Shown: piece after piece, positions 21,853-33,773 of the stretch
How the letters are laid out: each line of letters begins with the position of its first letter
Position numbering within the stretch: the stretch's first letter is position 1
DNA from: Chrysogorgia sp. JL179-B06
Lineage: Eukaryota; Cnidaria; Anthozoa; Scleralcyonacea; Chrysogorgiidae
Direction of reading: 5' to 3'
Length of the DNA: 64,000 bases
NCBI GenBank assembly: GCA_035772405.1
Contig: JAYKKM010000260.1
Coordinates: forward strand, 1,493,501 to 1,557,500
Notes under the pieces: generated by a model
What the model saw: the letters and a program-made list of their open reading frames with translations, nothing else
Told to the model about the DNA's origin: nothing
Databases searched by the model: none
Program-made: the position numbers and the translations under genes

Positions 21853-24830
21853 TCATGGATGCTCTTCCATGGCTTTCCATGGCTGGAACAGCTTCTCGCG
21901 CTCGTTCACGATGGTCGTGTCCATAATATTTCCAGGCTTGTACCACAGCTCTTCCTTGTCGATGATGTTGACATTGGCGTTGATCTTGTGTACTATCCAC
22001 CTGATGCAGTCCATGGCAGGGATGTCGTCTCGTAGATGGCTATGCGACGTTTAACGTTTTCGTCTTCTTCGACGAAGTCGAGGACGTGGTTGGTCGTAAT
22101 GTAAAACGGATTGTTATTCATTACACACTGTGGCTCCTGGTGTTTTACTGCGGTCACCATCCAGCCGCCCTACAATATGGTTTTTGCAAGGTCTGACTGA
22201 ATGGTGTCGACTGACCATTCGTAGACGACAACAAGTTGTGTGCCTTCCGTGATCATGGCTCCAGAAAATTGGCATTCACTGGTTATTGAGGCGATATTAC
22301 CTGCTGGGATGATTCGGTGGAAGATGGATGCCCACGAAGTTTTGCCCGAATCCTTGGCACAAAGTTCGCAAGTTAGTTGTGGCCGGTCGGGCATCCTCGA
22401 GGCCATAAGGCACTGGTAAAACTTATTTAAAAAGTTGACTCTTCTCTTGGTGTCCGGAAAAGAGTTAATAATTCCTTCCTCAAAAAAACTAGGTGCAAGC
22501 AGAGTGGTGCAGTCGTATGGCACAAATGCACGAGGTGATACAATAATAAGCTTCTCTTGGGGGGGAGGGGGGTCGGGCATGGCAAAAACCGTCTTGCCGA
22601 GATTTGCAAGCAATAACCTCCGCTAACCTCGATGACGTCAAGATCAATGTTTAGTTGCTGTATGATCTCACATGCTGGGTGGCTGAGTATTTTGTTGAGG
22701 CGATTGAAATGTTTCAGGGTTTTCTGATCGCATCCGTTAGCAGCAGTTTATTCAGGTAGCTTTCGACGTCCATCATCCCATGGTGCAGGCGATGGTCGCA
22801 TTTGTGCATCAATTTGTGCAACTTTTTCACTGTCTTGGTGAAGTAATGTCGGTAAGGTGGGCGAGGCTATCCATCTCCAACCGCATCCCATCACCTGAAA
22901 GATTGGTTGTAGCGTCACATAATAGTCCTTCTCGTTTACGACTATTCGACACGGAACTTTTGGGTAATGAATCGGCCGGTTATGCTGGTTGCTTTCCTCT
23001 TCATCTGATGTTGCTGCACACATACCACGCTGCATTTGATTCCTTGCACATCTGTTGTACCATGTCATTCTTGTGATCTTTCACCACCTGAAACAGCTGT
23101 ATTGTGGCCTTCTCCATGGCGTTGTATGCTGACCCTTTGGACCGTGTCGCTATTGTTGTACTTTTGACTTCAAGATCCCGTTTGTGCAACTCGGTGAATA
23201 CAGTGTCCTCGTTGCAATTTTCACTCTCCTTGTACACAACAAAGAACGGAATTGCGGGGTAAACTTTCCCTCCATTGCCTGCATTACTTTCATCGTTAGC
23301 TGTTTTGGGGTTGGACGGGACTGCTGTGATACAAGAAATGAAGAACTGCACTCCCTCTATGCTCGCAAGAAGATCATCCAGTTCGAGTCGTTTTGAACAA
23401 ATCTGATGTTCTGCCAAGTCAAGGTCATCCTCTTTAACCCTCCACCGCTCTTGGCTTTGAGATCTTTAGTTATCTATGAAAAGGGCAAAAAATTTGAATA
23501 TTATGTACTTGCATATAATACTATATACTTGCAATATGAATATTATATACTTGCATAAATAATATTGGTGTAGGAATAGGAAGAATATAAGTACACTTAC
23601 CAAGCTGATAAAATTCGCTCAAAGCGAATTCTGGAATCCAATTCTTTGCATGGTCGTCTTCGTAACATGGTGCATGCCAGATACATCCATGTAAACCTAC
23701 AGAATATGGTGGCGTTGTAGAACTTGATCGACGGTGCACTAGCGCATTTATACAGTTTATACAGGTTATACAGTAATTTGCATAACCTTTATCGCCTTGC
23801 ATATTAAATGTGGCGCAAAGGGAACAAAATTTTCGACTTTGGTTATGGTTGTCGTGGTTGCTTGTTGAAACTGCAAGGATAGCGGTTGAAGTTGTTGTAA
23901 AACATGCTGTTGCTGGTGTTCTTCTTGGTCATGTCCAGTTTGTTGTTGGACAGACAGTTGTTTTCCTGACTGTTGCACAAGTCCTCCTTTGTTTACATCT
24001 TGGTTGACTGATAGCTGCAGATTGTGAACTATCCTGATGTGATGTACTGCCTCTGAGCTCTTTTGAAACCATTTCCACATCCAAAACAATGGTAGTGGCT
24101 GATTTCCTCGAAGTGTTTTCCCTCACCAGAATGAGCGGTTTGGAAGGAGCAGGCCAACTTACACCGCAGAACATTAAAACTGTGAATTTTGATAAAATGA
24201 GAGAATGTGACTACATAAGTTAAAAAGTTTTAAAATACAACCAAACATTCTTGGACAATAAAACGTTCAATCATAATATTCATACTTCGCTTCAAAAACT
24301 GTTCAAGGACAAGGTATCGAGTTGTAGTACTAGCAGAGTATGCGGAAAACGGTACAAAAAGCTTTCGTTTATTTATATTTTAGAACATTTCGAATTGTTT
24401 AACTCATGCAATGGCCCTAGCGAACAGTGCTGAACACGATCCTAAATATATCTACATAAATAGTTGTCAACAGAGCAAATATTAATATTAATAATGAATC
24501 CTTGGATAATCCACATAAACCGCGATATATACCTTGACATATACGCACTTTAAATAATGATCATCATTTGTAATATCCATTTATCATATTTCTACTTACT
24601 TCCATATTTGATGCTATTTTTTCCCAGTGTACACTTTTGTAGTGTTCCTTCACTTGTGATGGTTTTCCTCTAACGCATTTCGTGATGGGACAAAGGGGGC
24701 AATGGTACAATTCACAGAACCGCAGTTCTCACGTCCGCATCGAGAGAAGTTCAAGCCTTGGAAGTCTCCAATAACAATAGAGGGATGTACACTTTCAGCA
24801 AGGCCGACTAAATACTAGCATAAATGACTT
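21853..24830 (-). pseudogene. Zinc-finger / superfamily 3 helicase gene (broken)
   Basis: Read from 24830 down. A C2H2-like exon has YHCPLCPITKCVRGKPSQVK then HYKSVH. A second Cys-rich block near 23830-23640 has FCSLCATFNMQGDKGYANYC and VGLHGCIWHAPCYE. A middle domain follows (23417-23001, with GGKVYPAIPFFVVYKESE), and then a superfamily 3 helicase at 22613-21853. Walker A is CAKDSGKTSW, Walker B region TQLVVVYEWS, sensor NNNPFYITTN, and KRRIAIYETT after it. SF3 helicases unwind DNA during replication of small viruses and some mobile elements. Walker B normally has Asp where Tyr stands here. A TAG (about 22168) and later frame changes interrupt it. Introns are likely between the N-terminal blocks. 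Origin (mobile element or integrated virus-like sequence) is undecided. Confidence 0.6.
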
Positions 24831-24899
24831 TATTTAAATGACAAAATTGTTAGACATTATTAACTTGAATAAGTTTATTGTCCGTAATATGTTATCTTA

Positions 24900-25470
24900 T
24901 CCTCATCAACGGCTCCATTCCACTCTGACTCTTTATCATTACACTGGAACATTTTCAGTAAATGCTGATGAAACACCACCATGTTGAACTGCTCTTTGGT
25001 ACCTGTATTTTGCAAAAATAGCTTTGCATACCATTGCTTGTTATTAGGCATGATCTCTTGCTTTCATCTTACAGGCTTCACATTTGAGTAAGCTACCAAC
25101 TGACACTGCTTTTTTGCCACATGAACTACATATGTAGTAATTTGAAATGTTTTTGATGCCAATGATTGAAATTCCAATCTCTTTTGTTGTCATTTCTATA
25201 ACAGTGGCCTCTGGTTCGGCTAGCTCTTCTTCGAAATCTTCCATCACCTTCTTTAGCTGTATTTACATACAGCTCCTTTGTGTAGTTGTTGCGTTTTACT
25301 CTTAAATTTTTAAACAAGTATGTCTTTTTAGCATGCAAACAACTTGCCCATTCCTCCCAGAAAACGCCAGTTATCGAGCCTGTTGGGTCAACAAGAGTGG
25401 CTGATGATTTTTTAGTGTTTCGTTCTCCTTTTTTTTTCTTTTTTTTTTTAACCCCTGAAATGTTATCCAC
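24900..25470 (-). pseudogene. RPA1-like single-strand DNA-binding protein
   Basis: The N-terminal frame has LVDPTGSITGVFWEEWASCL and YLFKNLRVKRNNYTKELYVN, an OB-fold typical of replication protein A subunit 1. A frameshift near 25247 leads to the second block: VIEMTTKEIGISIIGIKNIS, then a four-cysteine zinc ribbon, YICSSCGKKAVSVGSLLKCE followed by AC. Another frameshift leads to KQWYAKLFLQNTGTKEQFNM, the C-terminal OB fold, ending near 24900. RPA-like genes of this sort are carried by animal Helitrons. It starts head to head with a Pif1-like helicase end at 25440. At least two frameshifts make this copy defective or misassembled. Confidence 0.65.
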
Positions 25471-25848
25471 AGTTGCTTATACTCGACCATCATGTGTCCC
25501 AATATGTCCAATCACTGTCTCCTCCTCACAGTCAGAAAATGGTTTTCATGAGAGGCAACAATTACCTCTTAGACTTGCTTTCACAAGAGTCAAGGTCTCA
25601 CATTGCCAAAGGCTTGGATTGATATTGGTAAATCTGAGAGAACTGCTGGAGTCTATTATGTTAGAATCAGTAGAAGGAAAACCCTATCGTCTTGTGTCAC
25701 TGAACCCATGACTTATGAAAGATTGACAAGCTTAAAATCATCAGCAAATTTGCAGTTTAGGCTTGACGAACAAAACAGGCTCAATCATTTGGCACAGATT
25801 ACATGCAGTGCATTTACCTCATCAAACCATTCAGGACAGGTTGAATAA
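25440..25848 (+). pseudogene. Pif1-like (Helitron-type) helicase C-terminus
   Basis: SCVPICPITVSSSQSENGFH and ERQQLPLRLAFT are followed, after a small deletion and frameshift near 25582, by KSQGLTLPKAWIDIGKSERT, the diagnostic KSQGxTL motif of Pif1-family helicases. YVRISRRKTLSSCVTEPMTY (motif VI, usually AISRVK) and RLTSLKSSANLQFRLDEQNR lead to the stop at 25846. Only the last helicase domain is present. In Helitrons this part closes the Rep-helicase protein used in rolling-circle transposition. No CTRR 3' end with hairpin was recognised downstream. Confidence 0.7.
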
Positions 25849-25859
25849 TAATCATAAAG

Positions 25860-26780
25860 GATTACAATTATGGATCCCAGTTATCCGTAATATGTACTGT
25901 TATGTACATATATCTCTCAATGAAATGTCTTTTTAAATATGAAATTAGGCTAATATTTTAATTCATTTATATCATTCTGTATGTATCAAAATTTCATGGT
26001 TGGCAAGGTCAAAAATGGTAGGTCTACATATCTCTTGTACAGTACAGCATAAAATTTTCATTTCATCCATTTTCATACCCATTTGTTTTAATTCCCTGAC
26101 TGTTCTTTGAACTGTCAATGCTAATATAGATTTATAGTTTTTTATAATTCTGATGAAGGACAGCATACACAATATCTGGTTATAATAAACATATTAGAAT
26201 TAACACTCAGAATTCCACTGACAGCTTTGCCACATCAAGAAGCATGATTTATAGTGGCAGTGATTTATCATAAATTAGTTTACTAAACATCAGCTACATA
26301 GTCATAATGTATGTAGTTTAAGCCTTGCCAAATATATTCAAAGTGATAGTTATTTGTAATTTAAGTCTGTTGTAGTTGAATGTAATTAAAATAATTGAAA
26401 AAATGCGTACATGCTACAGTATGTCTGTTACAATGTATATAATAATCCTCAGGATTTATTTTGGAAATTTTATCAGAAATTAGGCTACCCATGTCCCATG
26501 CCTTCTGAGGCAGCACTTCACTTGCGATAGTAATTCCTAGTATAATAGGCATGTATGTTATGTATTTAGACTTGGCAATTCCAAATCTGTTTTCAGAATT
26601 GAAATCGGTTAAATATTGGCCATGTTAATTAAAAATTTTTTGAAGCCTTCATAGTGTAGTACTTAGTTATTTTACTTGTAAATAGAAAACCATTAATTTT
26701 CCAATCTGAATGGATTTTATCTCTGAGAGCCTTTAAACTATCCATCTTGTGTTGTCTGAGTTTCCTTGTTTCATAAGACA
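25860..26780. other. Non-coding AT-rich stretch
   Basis: No coding region or clear repeat recognised; short ORFs at 25972-26172 and 26361-26552 look like chance. Confidence 0.4.
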
Positions 26781-26784
26781 ACAA

Positions 26785-27022
26785 ACTAAATGCACCAAGG
26801 CTCTGGAAATTCGGTTTTCTGCTTCTGTTGACATTTTTAAAAGATCTTAAAACTTACCTTTTTAATTCTTAAGGGTTATTTATCACGACTGTATATTATC
26901 TATTTCCTTTTTAATAATCTTAATGATTTCATTCTACTTTTATTTTTTGGTAATTCTTGAATTTTATAATTGTAAGGGCATTGACAATATTGTGATGCAC
27001 AATAAATAAATAATTATTATTA
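26785..27022 (+). mobile_element. 3' end of a LINE (CR1/L2/RTE-like)
   Basis: ALEIRFSASVDIFKRS with a one-base slip to DLKTYLFNS is the usual end of a LINE ORF2 (NSLP...FK..LKTYLF). A 3' tail follows, with TGTAAGGGCATTGACAATAT and an (ATT)n/AATAAATAA end at 26998-27022. Only the 3' tip is present, as expected for 5'-truncated LINE copies. Confidence 0.6.
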
Positions 27023-27604
27023 TTAACTCAATAGCCCAAAGTGTTTAATTTTTTCTGTGTGGTACCTGTACTGAACAGAACAGTAAGGCAGTATACTGGT
27101 GTTACTACCATTGGTCACTAAGAAAGAACTAACTTATCACCAAAAGCTCAATGCATAATAAACCACGTTGTATGAATTAAAATACTTATTTATTTAATGT
27201 ACTAATTTATTATTAATATTTAAATATTTTATTCTGCTGGAAGAGCACCATTGCTTTCATAATATTAATTAACAAACAACGTATTTCAATGGTAATTAAC
27301 ACAAAAAATAACAGAATAAGATTAAATAATCAATAATAACAGATAAACAGTTTGAACAGGGCAGCATTCTGTGTTGCGGTACTGACAAGCTGAGGTAGCT
27401 GTAGGCAGCTGTACATAACTTGTGTTGTAGCAGGTTTTGCTACAGACATACAGGACGTAATTTTAAACAATGATTATAAATTCTAGTTAATATTTGTTAC
27501 TGTTCTTACATTTTTCTTAATTGACTAATTACTAATTAACTTGATCTAATAAAGTGCCAACAGTTTGCCTGTTATGGGATTTTGGAACCCTTCTGGTTAT
27601 AACT
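27023..27604. other. Non-coding AT-rich flank of the BEL element
   Basis: No coding region supported. This is the right-hand genomic flank (downstream of the minus-strand element). Confidence 0.4.
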
Positions 27605-27609
27605 CCAAC

Positions 27610-27993
27610 TGTGACGGCGATAGCTCCTCAGAGCGAAGGAGCTGTGAATACCGTGAAACTTTAAATGATAAATTCCTACAGCACAAAGAACGGAGTCGGG
27701 ATAGTTTAAAGACTTCTTTATTATCTGAACCAATTATCAAAATACCGTCAAACTAAAGATAATAACGGTAAAGAATTACTAAATATAAGACTACATACAG
27801 AGTTATTAAGAGACGAAAATATAGTAAAAGATGACAATAAAAACTTACGTTTGTATAGGAATATATGAACAAAATAGAAAGGTTTGAAGACTATAAAAGT
27901 ACGCGTGTTGCTTGACTCACAATAAATTGTCACGTGACTTTCTTGCTAAGGTCAAAGGTTAAATTTCAACTAAGGCGCTAAGGTGCCATTACA
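27610..27993 (-). repeat. 3' LTR of the BEL/Pao element
   Basis: 384 bp. In plus-strand reading it starts TGTGACGGCGATAGCTCC and ends GTGCCATTACA, so both ends are TG..CA. Relative to the other LTR it has an additional 12 bp near 27703-27714. A CACGTGAC word and AATAAA-type sequence lie near 27920-27935. Confidence 0.92.
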
Positions 27994-28006
27994 TGGCTCC
28001 CCTAAA
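27994..28006 (-). other. Polypurine tract
   Basis: On the minus strand TTAGGGGAGCCA immediately precedes the 3' LTR start TGTAATGG, the expected site for plus-strand priming. Confidence 0.65.
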
Positions 28007-28042
28007 TGTTTGTATATAACATTTATTATAAATAGTTTGCTG

Positions 28043-29104
28043 TCAATTCTTATTTGGCTCCACGCTTGGCCCCTCCGGTGGGGATACCTCTCGGTCTTCA
28101 TTGTGCTCCACCAATAGAGTTAACTTGTGAATCGGTCTCTCTAACATTGTGTGCTTTCCATTTCTTGAAATCAGAAGCTGGACTTTACGGACTAAACCAT
28201 CTTTGCTAGGGAATACGTTAGTTACTTTTGCAAGTGGCCACTGGTTTCTTGGTAAGTCATCGTCATGAAGAAGAACCACGTCTCCAACTTGGGTGTTCCT
28301 TTGTAGGGCATTCCACTTCTTTCTTTTGTACTGTAGCACACAATACTCTCGTTGCCATCTAACCCAGAATTGATTTGTCAAATACTGGACTCTACGCCAT
28401 CTTTTCCTGGAGTATAAATCAGGGCATTGAAAGTTACCAGGTGGGGACAGCACAACGCTTGTCTTTGATGTCAGTAACTGATTTGGTGTCAATGGTTCTG
28501 GAGAATCTGGGTCAGATAGGTCGTCAACGGTAAGCGGTCTGCTGTTGATAATGTTTTCGGCTTCTGTCATCAAGGTACGCAATGATTCATCATCTAGTTG
28601 GGTGCCTAGTTCTTGAAGCAATGCAGCTAGAACTGAACGGACAGTCCTGATAAGGCGTTCCCATATCCCACCCATGTGAGAAGCCTTTGGAGTGTTCATA
28701 TTGAATTCGATCCAATCACAATCTTGCTCCAAAAGGAAATCTTCAACACGTTTGCGGTTGAGTTCTTCCAGGGCAGAGGTGAGTTCATTTTTGGCTCCAA
28801 CAAAATTAGTCCCTTGGTCTGATCGTAATTCACGCACTTTACCGCGACGGTTGACAAATCTTCTCAGTGCATTAATGAACGAATCGGTTTCCATAGTATT
28901 GAGCGTCTCTAGATGTACTGCACTGGAGTACAAACACGTGAAGATCAATCCATAGCGTTTCAGAGTCTTTCGACCATCTATGATATACCATGGACCAAAG
29001 ACATCCATGTCCGTGTATGTGAATGGGGCGGCTGGATTTAAACGCTCTTCGGGAAGATCTGACATTTTTTGTGTGAGCTTCTTACCGCACAACTTACGAC
29101 ACAT
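28043..29104 (-). pseudogene. BEL/Pao integrase core and DUF5641
   Basis: A 353-codon frame. MCRKLCGKKLTQKMSDLPEE completes the zinc module. FTYTDMDVFGPW, VRELRSDQGTNFVGAKNELT and KASHMGGIWERLIRTVRSVL supply the D, D and E catalytic residues. VDDLSDPDSPEPLTPNQLLT leads into DUF5641 (KRWRRVQYLTNQFWVRWQRE, GDVVLLHDDDLPRNQWPLAK). It ends about 50 bases from the 3' LTR. Length and motifs look complete for this half. Confidence 0.88.
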
Positions 29105-29137
29105 AACACACTTCGAAATAAAATGTGTTACAACAGA

Positions 29138-29647
29138 TCATCCGTTGATTATCCAAAAACCGGATTGTCGAATCACATTTAGGGTTATTCCACGTCCTTG
29201 ATGATGAACGATATTTTTATGGAAATGACGAACTATCATTTCTGTGACATGACTGTTTCTGGGGATGATCACAGGATGTTTGACTTCGTACAGGAAGGAT
29301 GCGCGACGTACGCGACCACCAATGCGAAGAAGACCATTTGAATCTGTGAATGGATCCAGTCTGTAGAGGGAACTCGTTTGTTTAATGCAGTGGTTCCTGG
29401 TCCGAGCCTGTTGACGATTTTCGAATTTATTTTGGTTGCCTTGAAGTTTGTGCAGAACTTCTATTTCAGAACCAAAATGTTGGTGTTGAAGGCTTTGTAG
29501 AATAACGATCTCTGATTGCGTTAATTCTTGGACGGAAGTCACCTCTGGTTCAACTCTGCATGTCGACAGGACGGGCGGTTTGGTTGGAACGTTGTTGAAG
29601 TCTCGCGATTCCTTTCTTGATCCGAGCCAACCATAACTTTGCTTCAT
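29138..29647 (-). pseudogene. BEL/Pao integrase zinc-binding part
   Basis: A 169-codon frame. LTQSEIVILQSLQHQHFGSE is the connector, LYRLDPFTDSNGLLRIGGRV the characteristic DxxGxLRVGGR motif, and TEMIVRHFHKNIVHHQGRGI the His-His half of the HHCC zinc module. It ends FWIING; the Cys-Cys half (CRKLCGKK) is in the next frame. A frameshift near 29138 separates the two. Confidence 0.85.
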
Positions 29648-29651
29648 GCCA

Positions 29652-31058
29652 CTAAGAGAAGCGATCGAAATACTTCATCTGTAGCTTGCATAAAGATACA
29701 GGAGGTTGAATTGCTTCAGGGCTTTCCACTTGGGAACTCGCGACATTTGAGATTAATGAGGATGATTTAATAGCATTTGTTCTCACTTCTGTGTCATCTT
29801 CCTTCAACTTCGTTGGATTTGCATTAATTACCACTGGTACTTCTATTTCCCACAGGAAACGAGGGCCGGAGAACCACTTTGGGTTATTGAGGATTTCTCG
29901 AACAGCAAGACCGCGGGAGGCTTCGTCAGCAGGATTATCTTTTCCGCCGACATGATGCCATTGCTCTGGTTTACTGCGATCGCGAATGTGTTGAACTCTG
30001 TTGCCAACGTATGTGTGGAAACGACGAGCATCGTTATTAATGTAACCCAAAACGACTTCTGAATCGGAGTAGAAGACAGTTTGCAGATTCTCATAATTCA
30101 GCTCGGTTTTAAGCATGGTTGCGACGTTGACGGCTATGACTGCTGCAGTCAATTCCAGACGTGGAATTGACATTGGTTTAATAGGGGCTACCCGCGACTT
30201 GGCCATAAAAAAACTGACGTAGACTTCATTCTTGACGTTGACCAATCTTATGTACGATACTTGACCAATTCCCGATTCGCTGGCATCTGCGAAAATGTGG
30301 ATCTCTACATGAACAGGGTTGCCAAACTCCGGTGGTTTGATGTAGCGTGAAATCTTTACTTTCTCGAGCATTGGCAATTCATTGCGCCATCTTTCCCATT
30401 TCATCAGAATGTCGTCTGTTAATGGATCGTCCCAATCCACGTTTTGGCTGCAAAGTTCCTGCAGAATTTGCTTGCCTACTAAAATAACTGGTGCGACTAT
30501 CCCAAGGGGATCATAAACTGAGCTTATTGTAGAAAGGATACCACGACGGGTGGCTGGTTTATCTTTCAGCTCGATGCGAAAACCAAGGGTGTCGGAATCT
30601 ATACACCAGTATGTTCCTAGAGATCTCTGAATTGGAAGAATATCGTGACAAAGGTCAAGATCTTTGAGATCTTTGGCTCGATCGTTTGCTGGTATGGCTT
30701 CTAGGACTTCTCTTCGATTACTAGCAAATTTGTGGAGACGTAACTTCGCACTAGCACACATTGCTTGACTCTCTTTAATCATCTTGGTAGCTTCCTCGGT
30801 GGTAGGAAGAGACGTCAATCCGTCGTCAACGTAAAAATCATTCAGAAGGAAATTTGCGGCTTTTCTTCCGAATTCTTCTCGACCAACGTTTGCTGTTTGT
30901 CGTAGACTGAAGTTAGCAACGCCAGGAGAAGACGTGGCTCTGAACAGATGTACATTCATTCGACATTCCACTATTGGGCCATCTAGGTCGTTATCCCTGA
31001 ACCACAAGAAACGAAGAAATTCTCGATGCTCAGGATTGACATAGAAACTGTGGAACAT
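29652..31058 (-). pseudogene. BEL/Pao reverse transcriptase palm and RNase H
   Basis: A 468-codon frame and the longest piece of the element. It opens with MFHSFYVNPEHREFLRFLWF, then LNDFYVDDGLTSLPTTEEA with the YVDD catalytic pair. SIPRLELTAAVIAVNVATML and HIFADASESGIGQVSYIRL are RNase H, with VFYSDSEVVLGYI and WHHVGGKDNPADEASRGL giving further RNase H acidic and His residues. It copies element RNA into DNA and degrades the RNA. Catalytic residues appear intact; it is separated from integrase by a stop at 29652 only 4 bases before the next frame. Confidence 0.88.
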
Positions 31059-31092
31059 TTGCTCTATGTCACATGTAATGGCGACTTCTTCT

Positions 31093-31860
31093 TTACGAAA
31101 TCTTGTTAATACACCAATTAGACTTAAATTGGAGTAAGTGCTTGTTTAAGGACTGGTTATCAAAAACGGCACTACAGTCAAACACTACTCGTAATTGTTC
31201 AGGCTTCTTCGGATGATGTACGTCAAAATGTGGAAGATACCATACTTTGCTCGGAGCTGTCGTTAATTCTTTCTGCGGTATATAACTTGCATGGCCACGA
31301 TCAAAGATCTTTTGTATAAATTCGGTATACTCTTTCTTGACCGTGTCGTTTCTGATGAGCTTTCTCTTTAGTGACAAGAGTCGCTTGACGCATTGCTCTT
31401 TGTTGTTTGGAAGATGGACTTCGTCCGTCTTGAATGGAAGTGGTGCTTCCCAGTTCCCATCTTCATTTTTATGTATCTGAGCACTAAGAATATCATGAAA
31501 GCGTTTGTATTCCAACGACTCCACCTGCTCGGTACCACGGATGTTTCGACTGTAGTGCAGTTCATTATAGTCGAGTTCCATCATTTCGCGAACTTGTTGA
31601 GGGGTTGTAACATCTTTCTTGTTGGAGTTGCCGGCAATGAAGGTTACGGAAGAACCGCAATTCTGTGTTGTATTTACTGGCTGTATCGGTTGAACCGCAT
31701 TGCTATGATTCAGGAGTTGTTCCCTTTGAACGATGACTCTATTAACTGATGCTTTGTGCTGACTTGGTTTCGGAGTACTTCCATCCAGACAAACACGTCC
31801 TATGATTGTCCATGATTGTCCATCCGAATTTATACTCTTCAGCCCATGGTTCGTCGACAT
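31093..31860 (-). pseudogene. BEL/Pao reverse transcriptase, N-terminal part
   Basis: A 255-codon frame. VREMMELDYNELHYSRNIRG is the usual linker, followed by LPFKTDEVHLPNNKEQCVKR and ASYIPQKELTTAPSKVWYLP, HFDVHHPKKPEQLRVVFDCS, the fingers region before the catalytic palm. A frameshift near 31130 precedes the rest of the domain (FRKEEVAITCDIEQMF region, 31100-31060). Confidence 0.8.
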
Positions 31861-32425
31861 TTCCGTAAATAACGCTCAGTGGCTGAAAGGCTGTTGGGAC
31901 ATTTCTTCCGATGAGCATACGAATCTCAACGTCGGGTTGGTGATGGATCTCGTCTGCTATCTCTTTCAAATGATCCCATTGCTTGGCGATGTCGGGCGTA
32001 GCGATGTCGTATTGTGTAGCAGGAATATGCTCTCGGGCATAGGCGGGTGGTACTTTAATCGGTGGATGTTCGCGACCGATGTCTTGAATGCAGAGCCCAG
32101 ATACTTTCTTCGTTCTTATCGTGTTGGTGCCAACAATTGTATTTATCTGCAGATTCACTTCATGTCCTTCTACACCAAGTTGGTCGAGAAGGGCATCCGA
32201 CACAAACACGTCCGTGGATTGATCGTCTAAGACTGCGTAGGTTAGTGTCGCGCGTGATGAATCCGATCGGTGCAATACCTTCACTGGTACAATTCTGGCG
32301 CAGGAACGAACCATTCCTGTCTCGTCGCAGACTTGGGTACATGAGGATAAAGATCCCTCTACTGTGTCATCATATTTTGTGGGATCGTGAAGAATAGTAA
32401 GGTGTTTCTTTTCACAAATCGGCAC
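31742..32425 (-). pseudogene. BEL/Pao aspartic protease (DUF1758-type)
   Basis: A 227-codon frame. ATLTYAVLDDQSTDVFVSDA contains the catalytic aspartate motif of retropepsins in the BEL/Pao form (LDDQST). LCIQDIGREHPPIKVPPAYA and EIRMLIGRNVPTAFQPLSVI (the ILLGRN-like block) follow, and GWTIMD leads toward reverse transcriptase. The enzyme would release the element's own proteins. Active-site residues are kept, but the frame is cut off from its neighbours by shifts at both ends. Confidence 0.8.
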
Positions 32426-32712
32426 TTGGGCGGCGTGTTGTCACACATTCTGGCAATGTGTTTATTTGATTTAGCGCAATTAAAACACAGTCTGTTCTTG
32501 AACAAGAAATCTTTTCTCGCTTCAAAGGACAGTTCATTGAAACTCTTGCAGTTATACAGAGAGTGTGATTTTGTCTTGTGATATGGGCAGAAGTGGTCGT
32601 CTTTATTACCCTCTTTCTCATTTGGCTTACCATCCAATTCTTCACCTTCTTCAGGAATACAGGTGTCGTCAACACCAGTCGTATTCGATGCCAAGGCCCT
32701 CGATGCGAACAA
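32359..32712 (-). pseudogene. BEL/Pao Gag zinc knuckles
   Basis: A 117-codon frame with two knuckle-like clusters, DDHFCPYHKTKSHSLYNCKS and RLCFNCAKSNKHIARMC, the nucleic-acid-binding end of BEL/Pao Gag. It overlaps the protease frame by 67 bases in a different frame, which marks a frameshift and not a gene boundary. Confidence 0.75.
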
Positions 32713-32816
32713 GTCCTTTGTTTTGTATTTTAGACGGCAAGTTACAGGTTATTTGGAAACATTTTATCTGTGGGATATTAGTGCGTTCGGCATGAAAGGT
32801 GACTTCTTTTAGGAGA

Positions 32817-33773
32817 TCAGAGAACGATGGAAAGGCGTTGACCCTTTTCTTGCTGCAACTTTTGCACTTTACCGGACCACTTGTTTCTGAACCATAGTGG
32901 AAGCTTCTCGACAAGACCCTGTATCTTGGATGGAAATTCGAATATCTTCAAGTTGGGAATGTACTGACTTGCTATTTTGACTTGCTGCAGAAAGTCGCCA
33001 AACTCTTGTATTCCTTGGGCGTCGCTGTTTCCGATTTTTGGCCAATTTGTAAGCTTGTTCTCAAAGTCACTTTCTAGAACTGCTGAGTGACCAAAGCGAT
33101 CTTTTAACATTCTACGTGCTTCTTTGTAAGCCGTTGATGGGTCTTCAATCATGTATTGAAGCTGTTCGACTACCTTCTTCGCTCTTCCTTCCAGGTGTTG
33201 ATAAAGCAGATGTAGTTTTTGACGATCAGTAACTGGAGCCGAATCGACGAGAGCATCAAAGGCTGATTCCCAAAGGAAGTACCTTGTTTTATCTTCCTCA
33301 TCCCCTCGGTATATATCTGCTTTTGCTTGAGGTAGGCGATGCAATTGTGTCACTTTCGCTAATGCCTCTACTAACTGTTGATTCTGTTGTATTTCTGGCT
33401 GTACAACATGTCTGGTGGTAGGTGGCGAATTTGTCAACTGAAAAGGAGATGATGCTGGGATTTCAACGAGGTTACTTCGATACTTAAACTGTTCACAGGA
33501 AGCGATGCTGACCGTTGGCGTTGAGTTGGTAGTCGTAGCCATTATGTGTTGAAAGGGAGTGAAGGTTATCCAAGTGTTAACGGTTGAATTTGGTCTTGAG
33601 ACGATGCCACTGTGTACACGGGCATCCACTGATGGTCCTGTTTTTAAGAACGATGTAGATTGGTGAGAAGTTGTCACTGGTTTTTCGACGACAGTATCAT
33701 GAATGGATCCACCAATATGGACTGCAGCTAAAGACGCTGTCAGTTTCGATGTAATTGAGGGGAGGCTTGTCAC
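32817..33773 (-). pseudogene. BEL/Pao Gag core (DUF1759-type)
   Basis: A 318-codon frame. The first 130 residues are low-complexity Ser/Thr/Pro. After that come ADIYRGDEEDKTRYFLWESA, LYQHLEGRAKKVVEQLQYMI, EARRMLKDRFGHSAVLESDF and the end LVEKLPLWFRNKWSGKVQKL, which together form the DUF1759 capsid-like domain of BEL/Pao Gag. The frame is open upstream of its nominal start and belongs with 33948-34613 as one broken Gag. Confidence 0.8.

Noticed and set aside
25286..25440. Plus-strand extension of the helicase ORF upstream of 25440
   Set aside because: This part is the antisense of the RPA-like OB fold; helicase motifs start only after about 25440.
32062..32397. Plus-strand ORFs across the BEL/Pao protease
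   Set aside because: Antisense shadows of the minus-strand protease frame.
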